This document shows, piece by piece, positions 8,601 through 19,598 of a stretch of DNA of 41,611 bases. The stretch spans positions 1 through 41,611 of the forward strand of contig CAJEYI010000008.1 of assembly GCA_903994795.1 (NCBI GenBank). The letters are read 5' to 3'. Both the position numbers and the translations under genes were made by a program. The notes beneath the pieces are model-generated. The model ran no database searches, had not been told where the DNA came from, and saw nothing but the letters and a program-made list of their open reading frames with translations. The first letter of the stretch is position 1. Each line of letters opens with the position of its first letter. This DNA comes from an uncultured bacterium. GTDB lineage: Bacteria > Patescibacteriota > Minisyncoccia > Phycocordibacterales > Phycocordibacteraceae.

Positions 8601-10638
8601 AAATATCAATTCCACTAAGCCCACCTACGTGACTTACACCTGCAACCGCACCAGTAACGTTTACATTTGAAATAGTTGCATTACTTGTGTATCCAAAAAG
8701 ACCCGCAACACCACTCGACTGACTTATGTTTACCTTAATTGTGTGATTCAATCCATCGAAGTGTCCGGTGAAGGGTGTACTTATAGCCCCCATCATTGCA
8801 GCGTTTCCATCAGCGGAACAATCAAGATCATTCTCGAGAACGTAGCTTTTTGAAACATCTTGATTCACTGCTTCGAGTTGAGCACATGAAGTTATTTGGA
8901 AAGGATTTCCTAGTGATCCATCACCAAGCTCTGGTGCAGGACTTCCCCCGCCACCACTTCCTCCGTCTACTGCATATAGTGCTGCAATTTGTGGATCTGA
9001 AAGTGCACGATTGTATACGCGCACATTATCAATCGTTCCGTTAAAGTTTTCCGAGTTCCCAAGGTAGGTTGCACCGATCGTGATGTTGTCGTCACGAGTT
9101 ACGTTTATTGGAATCGGATTATCAAACGTCACAAGCGTACCATCAATATATATTTGTCGAGCATTCCCATCGTATTCAGTGACAACATGATGCCAAGTCC
9201 CATCATATAAATTTGTGCCGTTATTCGCACAACCGACGACGTCATTCCCCCACCAGTAATTATCGAGCCCATTCCCACCATTACAATCACCATAACTCGC
9301 AAGCCGGAACGCATTCGTTGCACTCTGAGTTCCATAATCTCCCCACCCAATAATGCCTTGGCCATTTGTGCCAGTAGTCTTTATCCATGCACTTAGTGTG
9401 TACGGTGAACTCCCTACAGGGATTAGGCTTGGTGACGCAACAGTCACGTACCCTGTACCATCAAATGTAATGCCTCCACTTGTCTTACCAACTCCCCACG
9501 TACTTCCTCCATTAAGAGTACCTGTGTTTCCGTTACCCGTACTATCTGTCGCTGATGTGCCTGAGCCATCATTAAATTCCCAATCAGCAACGAGCCCACT
9601 TGTAATATCATCACTCGCACAATCACTTGTCATGAACGAACTCTCGTCACTTTGACCATACCCTGAAGCACTGCCTGCCCATGTGCGGTAGTAGTACTTT
9701 GTGCTGCATGTTAGTCCAGAAAGCGTACTACTAAAATTAGTACCCGCACCAAGATCTGCACCTACTCGGTGCTCATAACTATTCTGATCTACTGCAGACG
9801 TCCTACCATACGAAACACCCCAGTCATTCACAACATCTCCACCGTCATTTGTGACAATTCCGTGAAGCACTATACCTGTCTGGGTAATTGAAGTTGGAGT
9901 ATCAAATGTTACGGTTGGTGCAGTTGTTGCTGGCGGACCCCCTCCATTATCTATTGGTGCATCAAGTGTAAATGAAATTGATTGTTCAGTTTGATTCCCA
10001 GCTACATCGGTACCACGCACATAGAGTGTGTGTGAACCAGGTGCAGGTTTTGTCATGTCGATGTCTGGACCACACGTACTACCAGGTGTTTGATAGGGGT
10101 CACTATCAAGATGATACTCACATGTTGATGAGTCTCCCCACGCAATACTTGGATTAGCCCAGTCAGCGTCAGCAATCTCAGAATTGTCCATGGGACTATT
10201 TATGATGATTGGCGGTGGTGTGTTGTCATACGTAAAGCTCACGCTCCAATTGTACTGAAAACCAGTGTAGTCGGGATTATCCCACGCACTTATATATAGG
10301 ACATGAGGTCCATCACCTGATGGAGGTGGAATAGGAATGTTGGTCGTACAATCGATCGTAGTCCATCCTGTGCTATCAGTTCCTCCTTGAGTGTCGTACG
10401 CGTATCCGCATGACTGTGCCGTTTGGCCCCAGTACTCATTCGTGATGTAGCTCGCAGCATTATAGATACCATCCGCTGCTGGAAGATTCACACCATTTGG
10501 TGGACGTGCATGAACTTTTGAAACAAGGACTGGCGCAACTGGCGCAAGAAGTAACAGCAATACAAAAACGGAGACCAGGCTCCGTGCGTTGAAGGTTTGT
10601 GCGAGCGTACAAAATTTCATGTGCGTTCTGTTTATCAT
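5635..10638 (-). CDS. Giant secreted surface protein (LamG/ConA-like, two GLUG-repeat regions, Fn3-like segments, C-terminal peptidoglycan-binding-like domain)
   Basis: Signal peptide FVLLLLLAPVAPVLV; LamG region VADWEFNDGSGTSATDSTGNGNTGTLNGGSTWGVGKTSGGITFDGTGYVTV; GLUG-type GGLIGYTSG.../GGLIGHAISG; C-terminus GTNVAALQTLLIAQDAGPASKKLAKLGATGYFSLATRAALIEYQKAYGITPATGYFGSLTR. Confidence 0.88.
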   Translation of the reverse strand: MINRTHMKFCTLAQTFNARSLVSVFVLLLLLAPVAPVLVSKVHARPPNGVNLPAADGIYNAASYITNEYWGQTAQSCGYAYDTQGGTDSTGWTTIDCTTNIPIPPPSGDGPHVLYISAWDNPDYTGFQYNWSVSFTYDNTPPPIIINSPMDNSEIADADWANPSIAWGDSSTCEYHLDSDPYQTPGSTCGPDIDMTKPAPGSHTLYVRGTDVAGNQTEQSISFTLDAPIDNGGGPPATTAPTVTFDTPTSITQTGIVLHGIVTNDGGDVVNDWGVSYGRTSAVDQNSYEHRVGADLGAGTNFSSTLSGLTCSTKYYYRTWAGSASGYGQSDESSFMTSDCASDDITSGLVADWEFNDGSGTSATDSTGNGNTGTLNGGSTWGVGKTSGGITFDGTGYVTVASPSLIPVGSSPYTLSAWIKTTGTNGQGIIGWGDYGTQSATNAFRLASYGDCNGGNGLDNYWWGNDVVGCANNGTNLYDGTWHHVVTEYDGNARQIYIDGTLVTFDNPIPINVTRDDNITIGATYLGNSENFNGTIDNVRVYNRALSDPQIAALYAVDGGSGGGGSPAPELGDGSLGNPFQITSCAQLEAVNQDVSKSYVLENDLDCSADGNAAMMGAISTPFTGHFDGLNHTIKVNISQSSGVAGLFGYTSNATISNVNVTGAVAGVSHVGGLSGIDISSTIHHVSSSATVSGSGVVVGGLIGYTSGTILYEAYTQGAVSAASFVGGLIGDANSITVTDAYASGSVTGGDNTGGLIGHAISGPGSFINVFAAGLVTENAGGSVGGLVGNTVSAGTIVNGYFSAGNTGQSYCAGNASADGCTEEFSLGTDQYFFYQEHPPMSSWDYSVYGWQVNDGDYPTFSAGFVLPPSVTTGTTTDISTGLTSEIVQLGLTINSVSASSITTIGVQYGTDTNYGSIAQSTVSPYSAGQYVVEADEMTCGTTYHYRAFIVDGVSTTYGADRSFTTNDCETVTIASPAAKTTITESGWHPSVSFSNAFVTCEYAYDGASYTQLDSCTSTIPAPESSGAHTLYIKGIDGSNQELAESVDFTYSSQSTFEGFGAGTTENPYQVTSCLQLQQMDTAPQATYDLQNNIDCSDTQNWNDGRGFNPVQFSGVLNGHGHGIQSLTINRPTEPVAGLFNYLDGQVYSLHLDGGSITGDFAVGSIAGVAGNTQVVGVSSSASVYSNDSNQNQLDALGGLFGYVQDLIIQKSSFTGTASSNGETVVGGLIGEVDGGAQISDSFSNANMEGFATGGLIGYINGDTDGVSITRTYSAGQLFGYVVAGGFVSASTENGGPSAASTIISSSFSVATLYSANAPVGGIYGYLDLTNPQFNSVYYDVTATGNGNCVAALGDPEGCTPVNIDGTDNSRYINTSDPSIGPLGDFDFSTVWSIADGMYPQLQALGSVGFATAPTIVTATAATTDGLSIPFSWTAPSDTGGFSIQSYQYYLQPHGDTLNPGDEGAFASTTDSSATSDVIINSYYLSYGSSYDLRIRAVTSYGNGAWSDPVTITFGAAPHAPEDVPVVRSTGGGSSGSGGGTIQNNRSASSSPSVSRSQLLEQVATLKAKLAAVLGQSTDPRLAAPLNLTVRMKGTNVAALQTLLIAQDAGPASKKLAKLGATGYFSLATRAALIEYQKAYGITPATGYFGSLTRAQMKAAGLDGLWW

Positions 10639-11034
10639 ACGACATGGTTACGTGTGTCTTTTTTGAAAAACACACCTATATAGTAGGAGTGATAATAAAA
10701 AATAAATTCTGATGAAAAGACTACGCATCGCTCTTTAACTTATTTATAAAAAGTATTTGAGTAAATAAATCGAAATCACAATTACTTACATCCGATTTAT
10801 CTATATTTTAAAGTATATTTATGTTTACAAAGAAGTATCTCGAGCACATATATGAAAAGTGCTGTCATTAAGATTCTTTTTTTTAAAAACACCCTTACAT
10901 TACACATGGTTCCTTACTAACAAAAAAACAAAACTGTGGAAAACTTTAAAAAATAAATCTTTCCTAGAACAATTTGGGCACCGGGATGATTGTACTCATC
11001 AATTCCAAAACCTATTATGTAAATTCTTTGCACA

Positions 11035-12282
11035 TTAATCCGTCGGTCCGTATGGGGACTCTAGTGTATTACTTACGTATGAATACCATTCACCATAGGG
11101 GCTCTGCCAGAAAAACAATGAGTGACTACCAGAAGGACCTACAGGTCGAGAAAGTAATTCATATATAGGGTCTCCTTTAGGAGCTGTACCAGTCTGCACT
11201 AAGTTCTTTTTCCATTCTAAGAAAGGTATTGCTGGTGAATACTTTGAGATAACATCTGTACCCCCGTCAACTGAAGATTTAATTGTGTCTTCTGCCACAT
11301 GATACTGCTCACCAGTAGTTGTCGATCCCTTGCTCCACGTGATTACAGGAGAAAAATTGCTTAGAGTAGAAAGCGGCACATCCTGATCTGACTTAAGAAA
11401 ACTCGGAATGATGTGAGCAGCCGTTCTTCCTCCAAACGGAAGCTCAATAAAATACCTATAACTTTGTGGCATGAGATAATAACCGCTACCAGAAGTACGG
11501 GACAGAACATTCAACATATCTATGTACTCATTGCTAGGTGGATTAATATCAGAAACCCGATCGATACTGAATCCATTCGTGGTTGTAGCGATTGTTTCGA
11601 TTATACTTCTGGAGTTATTAGGATTCACACCAATACTTGTATACCCATTTACTAACGTGAACATTCCCCGACCATCTTGAGCCTGTATGTTTGCATTGTA
11701 ACGAAGCTCCTCAGGAAGAACATTTGTGAGGTCTTTATGTGTAGCCGCAGTGAGACCTAATTCCTGACTCGTCGTTGTTGCAGCATCAAGAGGGTACAAT
11801 TGCTCTCCCCCGCCAAAAGCTCCAAGTCCCGACTGAACAAAGTATGTATCGTCCCACACCACAGGAGTGCCCGATGCATCAGAAATGAAGTAGCCGTAAC
11901 CAGCAATGTCTCCCCATGAATTAGAATTTGGAGAGAGCTCCTCGATATATACTGACAGAATTTTTCCTGCGTATGTACCACGTATGAATGTGCCGCCATT
12001 ATATATTTTCCCTAATCCACCCCACGACGTCTTAATGGTTTTTATTGGTGATGTGCCGACAATAGAGTGATAGTTAATGTTTGAAGCATTTTGACTTTCA
12101 ACTGAGGTTGCTACTGTTTTTTGTTCAGTACGATTCGATTGTGCAAACGCATAAACCAAATACGTCCCAGCGCCAATGCAAACTACTATGAGTATTCCAA
12201 TGAGAACCAGCAGACGTTTGTTGTTGTGACGTATTACTTCGTCTGGTTCCTGTACTGGAATTTGAGTGTCAAGTGTATCCAT
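11035..12282 (-). CDS. Membrane-anchored hypothetical protein (single N-terminal TM, large extracytoplasmic domain)
   Basis: 415 aa ORF; LLVLIGILIVVCIGAGTYLVYAF TM segment. Confidence 0.7.
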   Translation of the reverse strand: MDTLDTQIPVQEPDEVIRHNNKRLLVLIGILIVVCIGAGTYLVYAFAQSNRTEQKTVATSVESQNASNINYHSIVGTSPIKTIKTSWGGLGKIYNGGTFIRGTYAGKILSVYIEELSPNSNSWGDIAGYGYFISDASGTPVVWDDTYFVQSGLGAFGGGEQLYPLDAATTTSQELGLTAATHKDLTNVLPEELRYNANIQAQDGRGMFTLVNGYTSIGVNPNNSRSIIETIATTTNGFSIDRVSDINPPSNEYIDMLNVLSRTSGSGYYLMPQSYRYFIELPFGGRTAAHIIPSFLKSDQDVPLSTLSNFSPVITWSKGSTTTGEQYHVAEDTIKSSVDGGTDVISKYSPAIPFLEWKKNLVQTGTAPKGDPIYELLSRPVGPSGSHSLFFWQSPYGEWYSYVSNTLESPYGPTD

Positions 12283-12321
12283 TTTGAGCGAGACTATTAG
12301 TATACTCTAAAGATATTTTTG

Positions 12322-12642
12322 TTGCGGGGGCCGGAATCGAACCGGCGTCTGGAGGTTATGCTTACCACTACAATTTTCATTGCTCGCACTTCGATTTGTG
12401 GTCTGGACTATGCCTTCATCCTGGCAGAATTGCTTCTATCTGGATGCCTACCGTCTAGTCTCTACACCTTCTCTTTCGTGTATTTGTATACACAAGAGAG
12501 CTTGGCTCGGCATTGCCGTTCGTCTACTTGTAACGGTAGACGTTAGGGTTTCACCGAATTTGGCAGGTAATCTTACGCGCAATTGCTCGCGCGCACGCCC
12601 GAATTGTTCAAGCCTCCCGAGGTACCTCTCCTCTACCCCGCT
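12322..12642 (-). tRNA. Initiator-type tRNA-Met(CAU) split by a group I intron (exons 12611-12642 and 12322-12360)
   Basis: Reverse strand: AGCGGGG-TA-GAGG-AGAGGTA-CCTC-G-GGAGG-CT[intron]CATAA-CCTCC-AGAC-GCCGG-TTCGATT-CCGGC-CCCCGCA-A. Unpaired 1:72 (A/A), A11:U24 and a 3' half like E. coli fMet (CCGGCCCCCGCAA) suggest an initiator. CCA not encoded. Confidence 0.85.
12361..12610 (-). ncRNA. Group I self-splicing intron (~250 nt) in the tRNA anticodon loop after U33
   Basis: Reverse strand has P AAATTCGGTGAAACC, Q AATGCCGAGCCAAGC, R GAGACTAGACGG, S AAGGCATAGTCCAGA elements; P1 GCU(U)GAA-CAA-UUCGGGC with U.G at the splice site; terminal omega-G at 12361. Confidence 0.88.
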
Positions 12643-12767
12643 ATGTTCTATCTAGGCATCTACTGTATAAATGCCTACTCCCAAGAGTGTAAGACACATT
12701 TTGATAAAGAGCAATATTAGCTATTGGAACCAGTATATAGTACAATATACCTATACATAGTACTTTT

Positions 12768-13451
12768 ATGAAATCTGATCTCCAACATGCGGCTCAAGTT
12801 TTAAGAAAAGAAGGCAAAAGCGTTAAGGAAATTACCCGACTCCTAGGTGTCAGTCAAAGCTCTGCGAGCAGATGGTGCAAAAACATTGAACTTACTAAGG
12901 AACAAAAAGTAACCTTAGATACACACAGAAAAGAAGCTGGACTAAAAGCCCTATTACCTTGGATAGAAAAGAATAAAAAATATAAGACCAATGACATACG
13001 AATTCAAAAACAAAATGGAGAAAGTGATGTGGGTAAAATGACAGATAGGGATCTTTTTATTCTAGGATTAGGACTATATTGGGGAGAGGGATATAAAAAA
13101 GGTAGCCAAGAACTTGGATTTACAAACAGTGACCCTCAAATTATTTTGATATTTATTGAATGGCTAAGACAAAATTATCAAATTTCCAAAGATCAACTTG
13201 TGGCAAGAGTAACAATTAATGATCGTTATTCCGACAAAGCAGAAGAAATTCAAAATAAGTGGACTATGGCCACAGGTATACCACGTACCCAATTCACAAA
13301 ACCTAGTTTTATAAATACTAAAACTAGTTCCGTAACTCGAGATTCTGATACATACACTGGAACATTACGCATAAAAGTAAGAAACGGAACTTCTCTTCGG
13401 CGTAGAATATTGGCAAGTATTGTTTCTGCATCTACTCAAATAAATAGATAG
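12768..13451 (+). CDS. HTH-domain protein with LAGLIDADG-like region
   Basis: N-terminal HTH (KSVKEITRLLGVSQSSASRWCKNI); LFILGLGLYWGEGYKKGSQELGFTNSDPQIILIFIEWL resembles LAGLIDADG-type folds. Confidence 0.65.
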   Translation: MKSDLQHAAQVLRKEGKSVKEITRLLGVSQSSASRWCKNIELTKEQKVTLDTHRKEAGLKALLPWIEKNKKYKTNDIRIQKQNGESDVGKMTDRDLFILGLGLYWGEGYKKGSQELGFTNSDPQIILIFIEWLRQNYQISKDQLVARVTINDRYSDKAEEIQNKWTMATGIPRTQFTKPSFINTKTSSVTRDSDTYTGTLRIKVRNGTSLRRRILASIVSASTQINR

Positions 13452-13455
13452 TCAC

Positions 13456-14055
13456 TTAGATCACGTGAAACTCTTTAAACACATTCTCGTAGTGATTGAT
13501 GGTACGAAACGCAACATGGTCTGACAATTCAAACTCCGAACCTCTGTGCGCAATTTCGTTTCGAACCTTGTGTGCTTCCCAAGCATCATTGAGTGTATGA
13601 AATTGTGCTGGATTTGCATTCTTTAGCTTGTCCCCAATGCTGCTTCCGAAATACCCGAGCTTCGTAAGTAATTCTTCAAGCATAATGTCTGCTTCAATAA
13701 TTGCCTGACGCCAATCGCTTTGCTGCGTACTCTCAATTAAATTGCGGATGTACGTCCATCGTGAATCTTCGAGCTTTGCATCCGCTTCCTTCTTTGAAAT
13801 GGTTGTGTATTTTTGTGCGTCCTCTGCCTTTACTTGATAATACCGTGCTGAGAGATAGACAAGCACACCTATACAAATGAGTGAGAAAAGATACGCAAAG
13901 AGTGTGAAGAATATCCAAATAGTATTCAGAACATCACTTATGGAATTAAATGAAAGTGCCTGTCCAGAAAATACGAGATTGTATAACAGCTGGAAAAAGT
14001 ATGCGACGTTGAGAAAATGTATGGAGGGACCAACAGGATACACAGAAGGATTCAT
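13456..14055 (-). CDS. Conserved hypothetical membrane protein
   Basis: ORF with TM segments (IWIFFTLFAYLFSLICIGVLVYLSA) and a soluble C-terminus; start placed at MNPSVYP. Confidence 0.65.
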   Translation of the reverse strand: MNPSVYPVGPSIHFLNVAYFFQLLYNLVFSGQALSFNSISDVLNTIWIFFTLFAYLFSLICIGVLVYLSARYYQVKAEDAQKYTTISKKEADAKLEDSRWTYIRNLIESTQQSDWRQAIIEADIMLEELLTKLGYFGSSIGDKLKNANPAQFHTLNDAWEAHKVRNEIAHRGSEFELSDHVAFRTINHYENVFKEFHVI

Positions 14056-14059
14056 TCCT

Positions 14060-15547
14060 TTAGTATACCGTTTCTCCGGTGACTGCTGCACCTATTGTGA
14101 ACAGGAGATCTTCTGCACCTTTTGGTGCAGTGAATTGAATTCCAGCTGGGATATTTTTGTCACCTCGCGCAACGGTACCCATTGGAACAGAGAGTGCAGG
14201 GAGTCCGGTAAGATTTGCTGTCACCGTAAAAATGTCTTCAAGGTACATTGAAACTGGATCGCTCTTCTCGCCAATAACGAATGCTGGTGTCGGCATGGTT
14301 GGAGTTGCGATCACATCTACCTCTGCTAGTGCATTTGTGTATTCTGTAGCGAGCTGACTTCGTGCGGCAAGTGCTTTGCGATAGTAGGCATCAATGTAGC
14401 CTGCGGAAAGTACGAATGTGCCGAGAAGAATTCGACGCTTTGATTCGTCACCAAATCCTTCAGTACGACTCTCGAGATAATCATCGAGAAGTGTCTTCCC
14501 TCTCGCTGCATGCCCATAACGAATACCGTCGAATCGGGAAAGGTTTGTGGAAACTTCTGCAAAGTTAATGATGTAGTACGCAGCGATCGCATATGAACTT
14601 GTAGGAAGTGCAATGTCGATCACTTCGTGACCTTCTGCTTTAAGCGTTTCAAGAGTTGCTTCAAAATTCTTTGCAACATCTGGGTCAAGACCTTTTTCGA
14701 GCAGGTGTCGAGGCACGCCAATCTTTAGTGTTTTCTTTTGTGACTGAATCGCATCTGCTACTGGGTATGTAAAGTCGGCAGGAATTGTTGTAGAGTCGAG
14801 TGGATCATGACCTTTAATAGCATTGAAAAGTATCTTTGCGTCTGCGACTGTCTTTGTGATTGGACCGGCTTGATCAAAAGATGATGCCGCAGCGATGAGT
14901 CCGGATCGTGATACTGCACCGTATGTAGGTTTGAGACCAACAACACCACAATAGCTAGATGGATTTCGAACTGAACCTCCAGTGTCAGTACCGAGAGCTG
15001 CAATGGTAAGGTTCGCAGCGACAGCGGCGGCGGAGCCGCCGCTTGTGCCTCCTGCAACTCTACCAGTATCGTGCGGGTTCTTTGTCACTCCATACGCTGA
15101 ATTTTCTGTAGAGCCACCAAGTGCAAACTCGTCCATGTTGGTTCGACCTATAAAGATCGCGCCTTGTGCTCGTAGCTTTGCGGCCACTGTTGAGTCGTAT
15201 GTTGCTTTATAGTTCTCAAGCATCTTTGCTGAAGCACCTGCGATACGTCCATCAATCAAGATGTTGTCCTTTGTAGCAACTGGAATACCGCACATCAGTG
15301 GAAGTGCTTCGAGTGCAGTTGGTCCTCCCGCAATTGCATCATCAATTTGCTTTTGTGCTGCAGCAATTAAAGCATCGGTTGTTGCGTCAGAAAAAAGTTC
15401 ACGGAATGCATTCAATTCAGTATTTTGTGCAAGCGATGCTGAAGCACAGGCCTCGAAAAGTTCGGGCACAGTACACTCTCGCGCGCGAAGCGCGCGAGCT
15501 GCCTCAGCAATAGTTAGCGTATTAAGTTTGTCCGTTGAAATAGCCAT
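14060..15547 (-). CDS. gatA: Asp-tRNA(Asn)/Glu-tRNA(Gln) amidotransferase subunit A
   Basis: Amidase signature VAGGTSGGSAAAVAANL...GTDTGGSVRNPSSYCGVVGLKPTYG. Confidence 0.96.
   Translation of the reverse strand: MAISTDKLNTLTIAEAARALRARECTVPELFEACASASLAQNTELNAFRELFSDATTDALIAAAQKQIDDAIAGGPTALEALPLMCGIPVATKDNILIDGRIAGASAKMLENYKATYDSTVAAKLRAQGAIFIGRTNMDEFALGGSTENSAYGVTKNPHDTGRVAGGTSGGSAAAVAANLTIAALGTDTGGSVRNPSSYCGVVGLKPTYGAVSRSGLIAAASSFDQAGPITKTVADAKILFNAIKGHDPLDSTTIPADFTYPVADAIQSQKKTLKIGVPRHLLEKGLDPDVAKNFEATLETLKAEGHEVIDIALPTSSYAIAAYYIINFAEVSTNLSRFDGIRYGHAARGKTLLDDYLESRTEGFGDESKRRILLGTFVLSAGYIDAYYRKALAARSQLATEYTNALAEVDVIATPTMPTPAFVIGEKSDPVSMYLEDIFTVTANLTGLPALSVPMGTVARGDKNIPAGIQFTAPKGAEDLLFTIGAAVTGETVY
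15023..15043. repeat. Perfect hairpin AGCGGCGGC-GGA-GCCGCCGCT in gatA
   Basis: 9-bp stem with GNA triloop closed by C-G. Confidence 0.9.
15478..15498. repeat. Perfect hairpin CTCGCGCGC-GAA-GCGCGCGAG in gatA
   Basis: 9-bp stem with GNA triloop closed by C-G. Confidence 0.9.
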
Positions 15548-15550
15548 ACA

Positions 15551-15838
15551 TTAATCGTGAATCAAAATCTGCTTCACTGAAAGCAAGTCGCCTTCTCGTG
15601 CAGGAAATTGCTCCGTGAGTTTTTCGGTATACTTCCCTATCTCGTGTGGATTTTCATCTGCTCGAAACACATTTGTATATGGGAGGAGTGGAGTTGCCTG
15701 TGGGACGACGAGCTCGTCGAGCTTACTCACATACCCAAGAATTGCCTCGAATTCCTCAGCGAATTTCGCCAATTTCTCCTCGGGCACTGTGATGCGGGCT
15801 AGTGCTGCAAGCTTTTTTACATCATCTGTTGTTGCCAT
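15551..15838 (-). CDS. gatC: Amidotransferase subunit C
   Basis: TTDDVKKLAALARITVPEEKLAKFAEEFEAILGYVSKLDEL; upstream of gatA. Confidence 0.92.
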   Translation of the reverse strand: MATTDDVKKLAALARITVPEEKLAKFAEEFEAILGYVSKLDELVVPQATPLLPYTNVFRADENPHEIGKYTEKLTEQFPAREGDLLSVKQILIHD

Positions 15839-15889
15839 ATATCTAACTCTATCATAATCCAAAAATAACTTCGAATCCGTGATATGTAC

Positions 15890-17956
<2,067 letters not shown>

Positions 17957-17968
17957 TTAAGCCATACC

Positions 17969-18454
17969 TTAGTACGATGCCTTTATTCCTCTCTCAACTC
18001 TAAATGGATCATTCGTATTGCAATTATTAAATCCGTTTGAGTAGAAATACGTTGCACCTGTAGGGAGTTTATATACTACCACTTGCGCATTGTATGTTGT
18101 CGCTGTTGCATTACATGTAACATTAAATGTACCCGTTCGAGGGTTCCCTCCGTTTGTTGGATAGAAGTATGTAATATTCTGACCCTCGCATGTAAAGTTC
18201 CCTGAAGTGGCGCCACTAGTGAAATCAAATCGTGGAGTCTGTCCGGACGGTACGAATGAGTCTTGTTCGAGTGCGCACTCAAGCGCGGAGTCAGCATTAT
18301 AAAATGCATACTGGGACTGTTTCGCGGCAGAGGCCAATAGAATTTGCTTATATGATATATCTAGCAGTGCTAATGACACAGCCAAAATTACTGCCGTGAA
18401 AATAATTGCAACTAGGAGTGCAAAACCTCGAGACGATTGTTGAGTGTGCATCAT
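17969..18454 (-). CDS. PilX-like minor pilin assembly protein
   Basis: RGFALLVAIIFTAVILAVSLALLDISYKQILLASAAKQSQYAFYNADSALECAL. Confidence 0.7.
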   Translation of the reverse strand: MMHTQQSSRGFALLVAIIFTAVILAVSLALLDISYKQILLASAAKQSQYAFYNADSALECALEQDSFVPSGQTPRFDFTSGATSGNFTCEGQNITYFYPTNGGNPRTGTFNVTCNATATTYNAQVVVYKLPTGATYFYSNGFNNCNTNDPFRVERGIKASY

Positions 18455-19053
18455 AGCCAGTTTTGTAAATACTCAGTAATGACGCTTGATTGTGGTTTAC
18501 CTTCAGTAGTCCAGCTCATCGTCACAGTGAGTCTTGCTTCATTTGAAAGCGTTGTGGTGCAGGTGTTATCTGATTGCATATAGCAAATTCTAATACTTCT
18601 CGTGAAAATTGATTGAGTCGCTCCACTGGATGTCTGTGTAAAACTGTATGGAGCCGCAGAACTAATGTACAACGGGGTGCATGCGCCTCCTGTACCACTA
18701 CAAATTGCTGCACTATTTGCAATTGGATCTACCGTACAATTATTAGAAATACAATCAACAGTAAATGTACCGTTCGTGGTTCCATCAAGCCCACCAAGGA
18801 AATCAGGAGTTGAAATATTGTTTTTTCGTCTAGACAGATAGTTATTATCACGCTTGCTTCGCACGTACTCTACACCCTCTTGAGCAAGTGAGTTTGCAAT
18901 TAATTGATCGCGAGCAATGAATGCCGCATTTGCTGCATTCTGAAGTGTATCGAATGGACCAAGAATAACGATCATTATAATGGTGATGGCCACCAACGTC
19001 TCGACGAGTGTGAAACTACGAGTTACTTTTTGTGGAAGAAGAAAATATTTCAT
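18451..19053 (-). CDS. Prepilin-like protein (PilV type)
   Basis: RSFTLVETLVAITIIMIVILGPFDTLQNAANAA type III signal; overlaps neighbours. Confidence 0.75.
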   Translation of the reverse strand: MKYFLLPQKVTRSFTLVETLVAITIIMIVILGPFDTLQNAANAAFIARDQLIANSLAQEGVEYVRSKRDNNYLSRRKNNISTPDFLGGLDGTTNGTFTVDCISNNCTVDPIANSAAICSGTGGACTPLYISSAAPYSFTQTSSGATQSIFTRSIRICYMQSDNTCTTTLSNEARLTVTMSWTTEGKPQSSVITEYLQNWL

Positions 19054-19598
19054 ATGTCAATTTGCCTCTGTACAGCACTAGTCTGAATACTAAAAGCGAC
19101 CGGAGATTGTTGAGGGTCCACATTTATCGATCCTTTAATAATGAATGTCACAAACGGTTGAGCAGTGTCTGTATTACCCACACCCTTCACAAAGAAAGTC
19201 AGGCTCGAAATAGTTATGCGTGGATCAGTGATTGGTGTAAAACTGCAACCCGTATCGTAACACTCACGAATTTGTCCACTGTTCAAATCGTACTGTACGG
19301 TTTTCTCTTGATCATCTACAAATGTAAAACTACTCTGTCCAGATGGAGACGGGCAGTTCGGAGCAGAGCTTCCAGGACACTGATATGCGCTCCCAGTACG
19401 TATAGACCGAGCCATCGTATCTACTACGAAGTTCAGATTATTTGAGACATCATTTGTCGCACGAACTCGTCGATCAAGACTAAGCATGTGTATGTAAGCA
19501 GTTGCAACTATGGTCATAACAATAGAAAAAAGCGCAACTGAAACCATGAGCTCAATTAACGTAAGTCCGCTATTCTTTTGTTTCTTTACATAAATCAT
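19050..19598 (-). CDS. Prepilin-like protein (PilW type)
   Basis: KNSGLTLIELMVSVALFSIVMTIVATAYIHML. Confidence 0.75.
   Translation of the reverse strand: MIYVKKQKNSGLTLIELMVSVALFSIVMTIVATAYIHMLSLDRRVRATNDVSNNLNFVVDTMARSIRTGSAYQCPGSSAPNCPSPSGQSSFTFVDDQEKTVQYDLNSGQIRECYDTGCSFTPITDPRITISSLTFFVKGVGNTDTAQPFVTFIIKGSINVDPQQSPVAFSIQTSAVQRQIDI

Noticed and set aside
10640-11034. AT-rich ~395-nt intergenic region as possible ncRNA or origin
   Set aside because: Only low-complexity A/T tracts and weak hairpins; most simply the promoter region of the giant surface protein.
12319-12655. Plus-strand ORFs at 12319-12546 and 12380-12655
   Set aside because: They are antisense to the tRNA and group I intron; no protein-like features.
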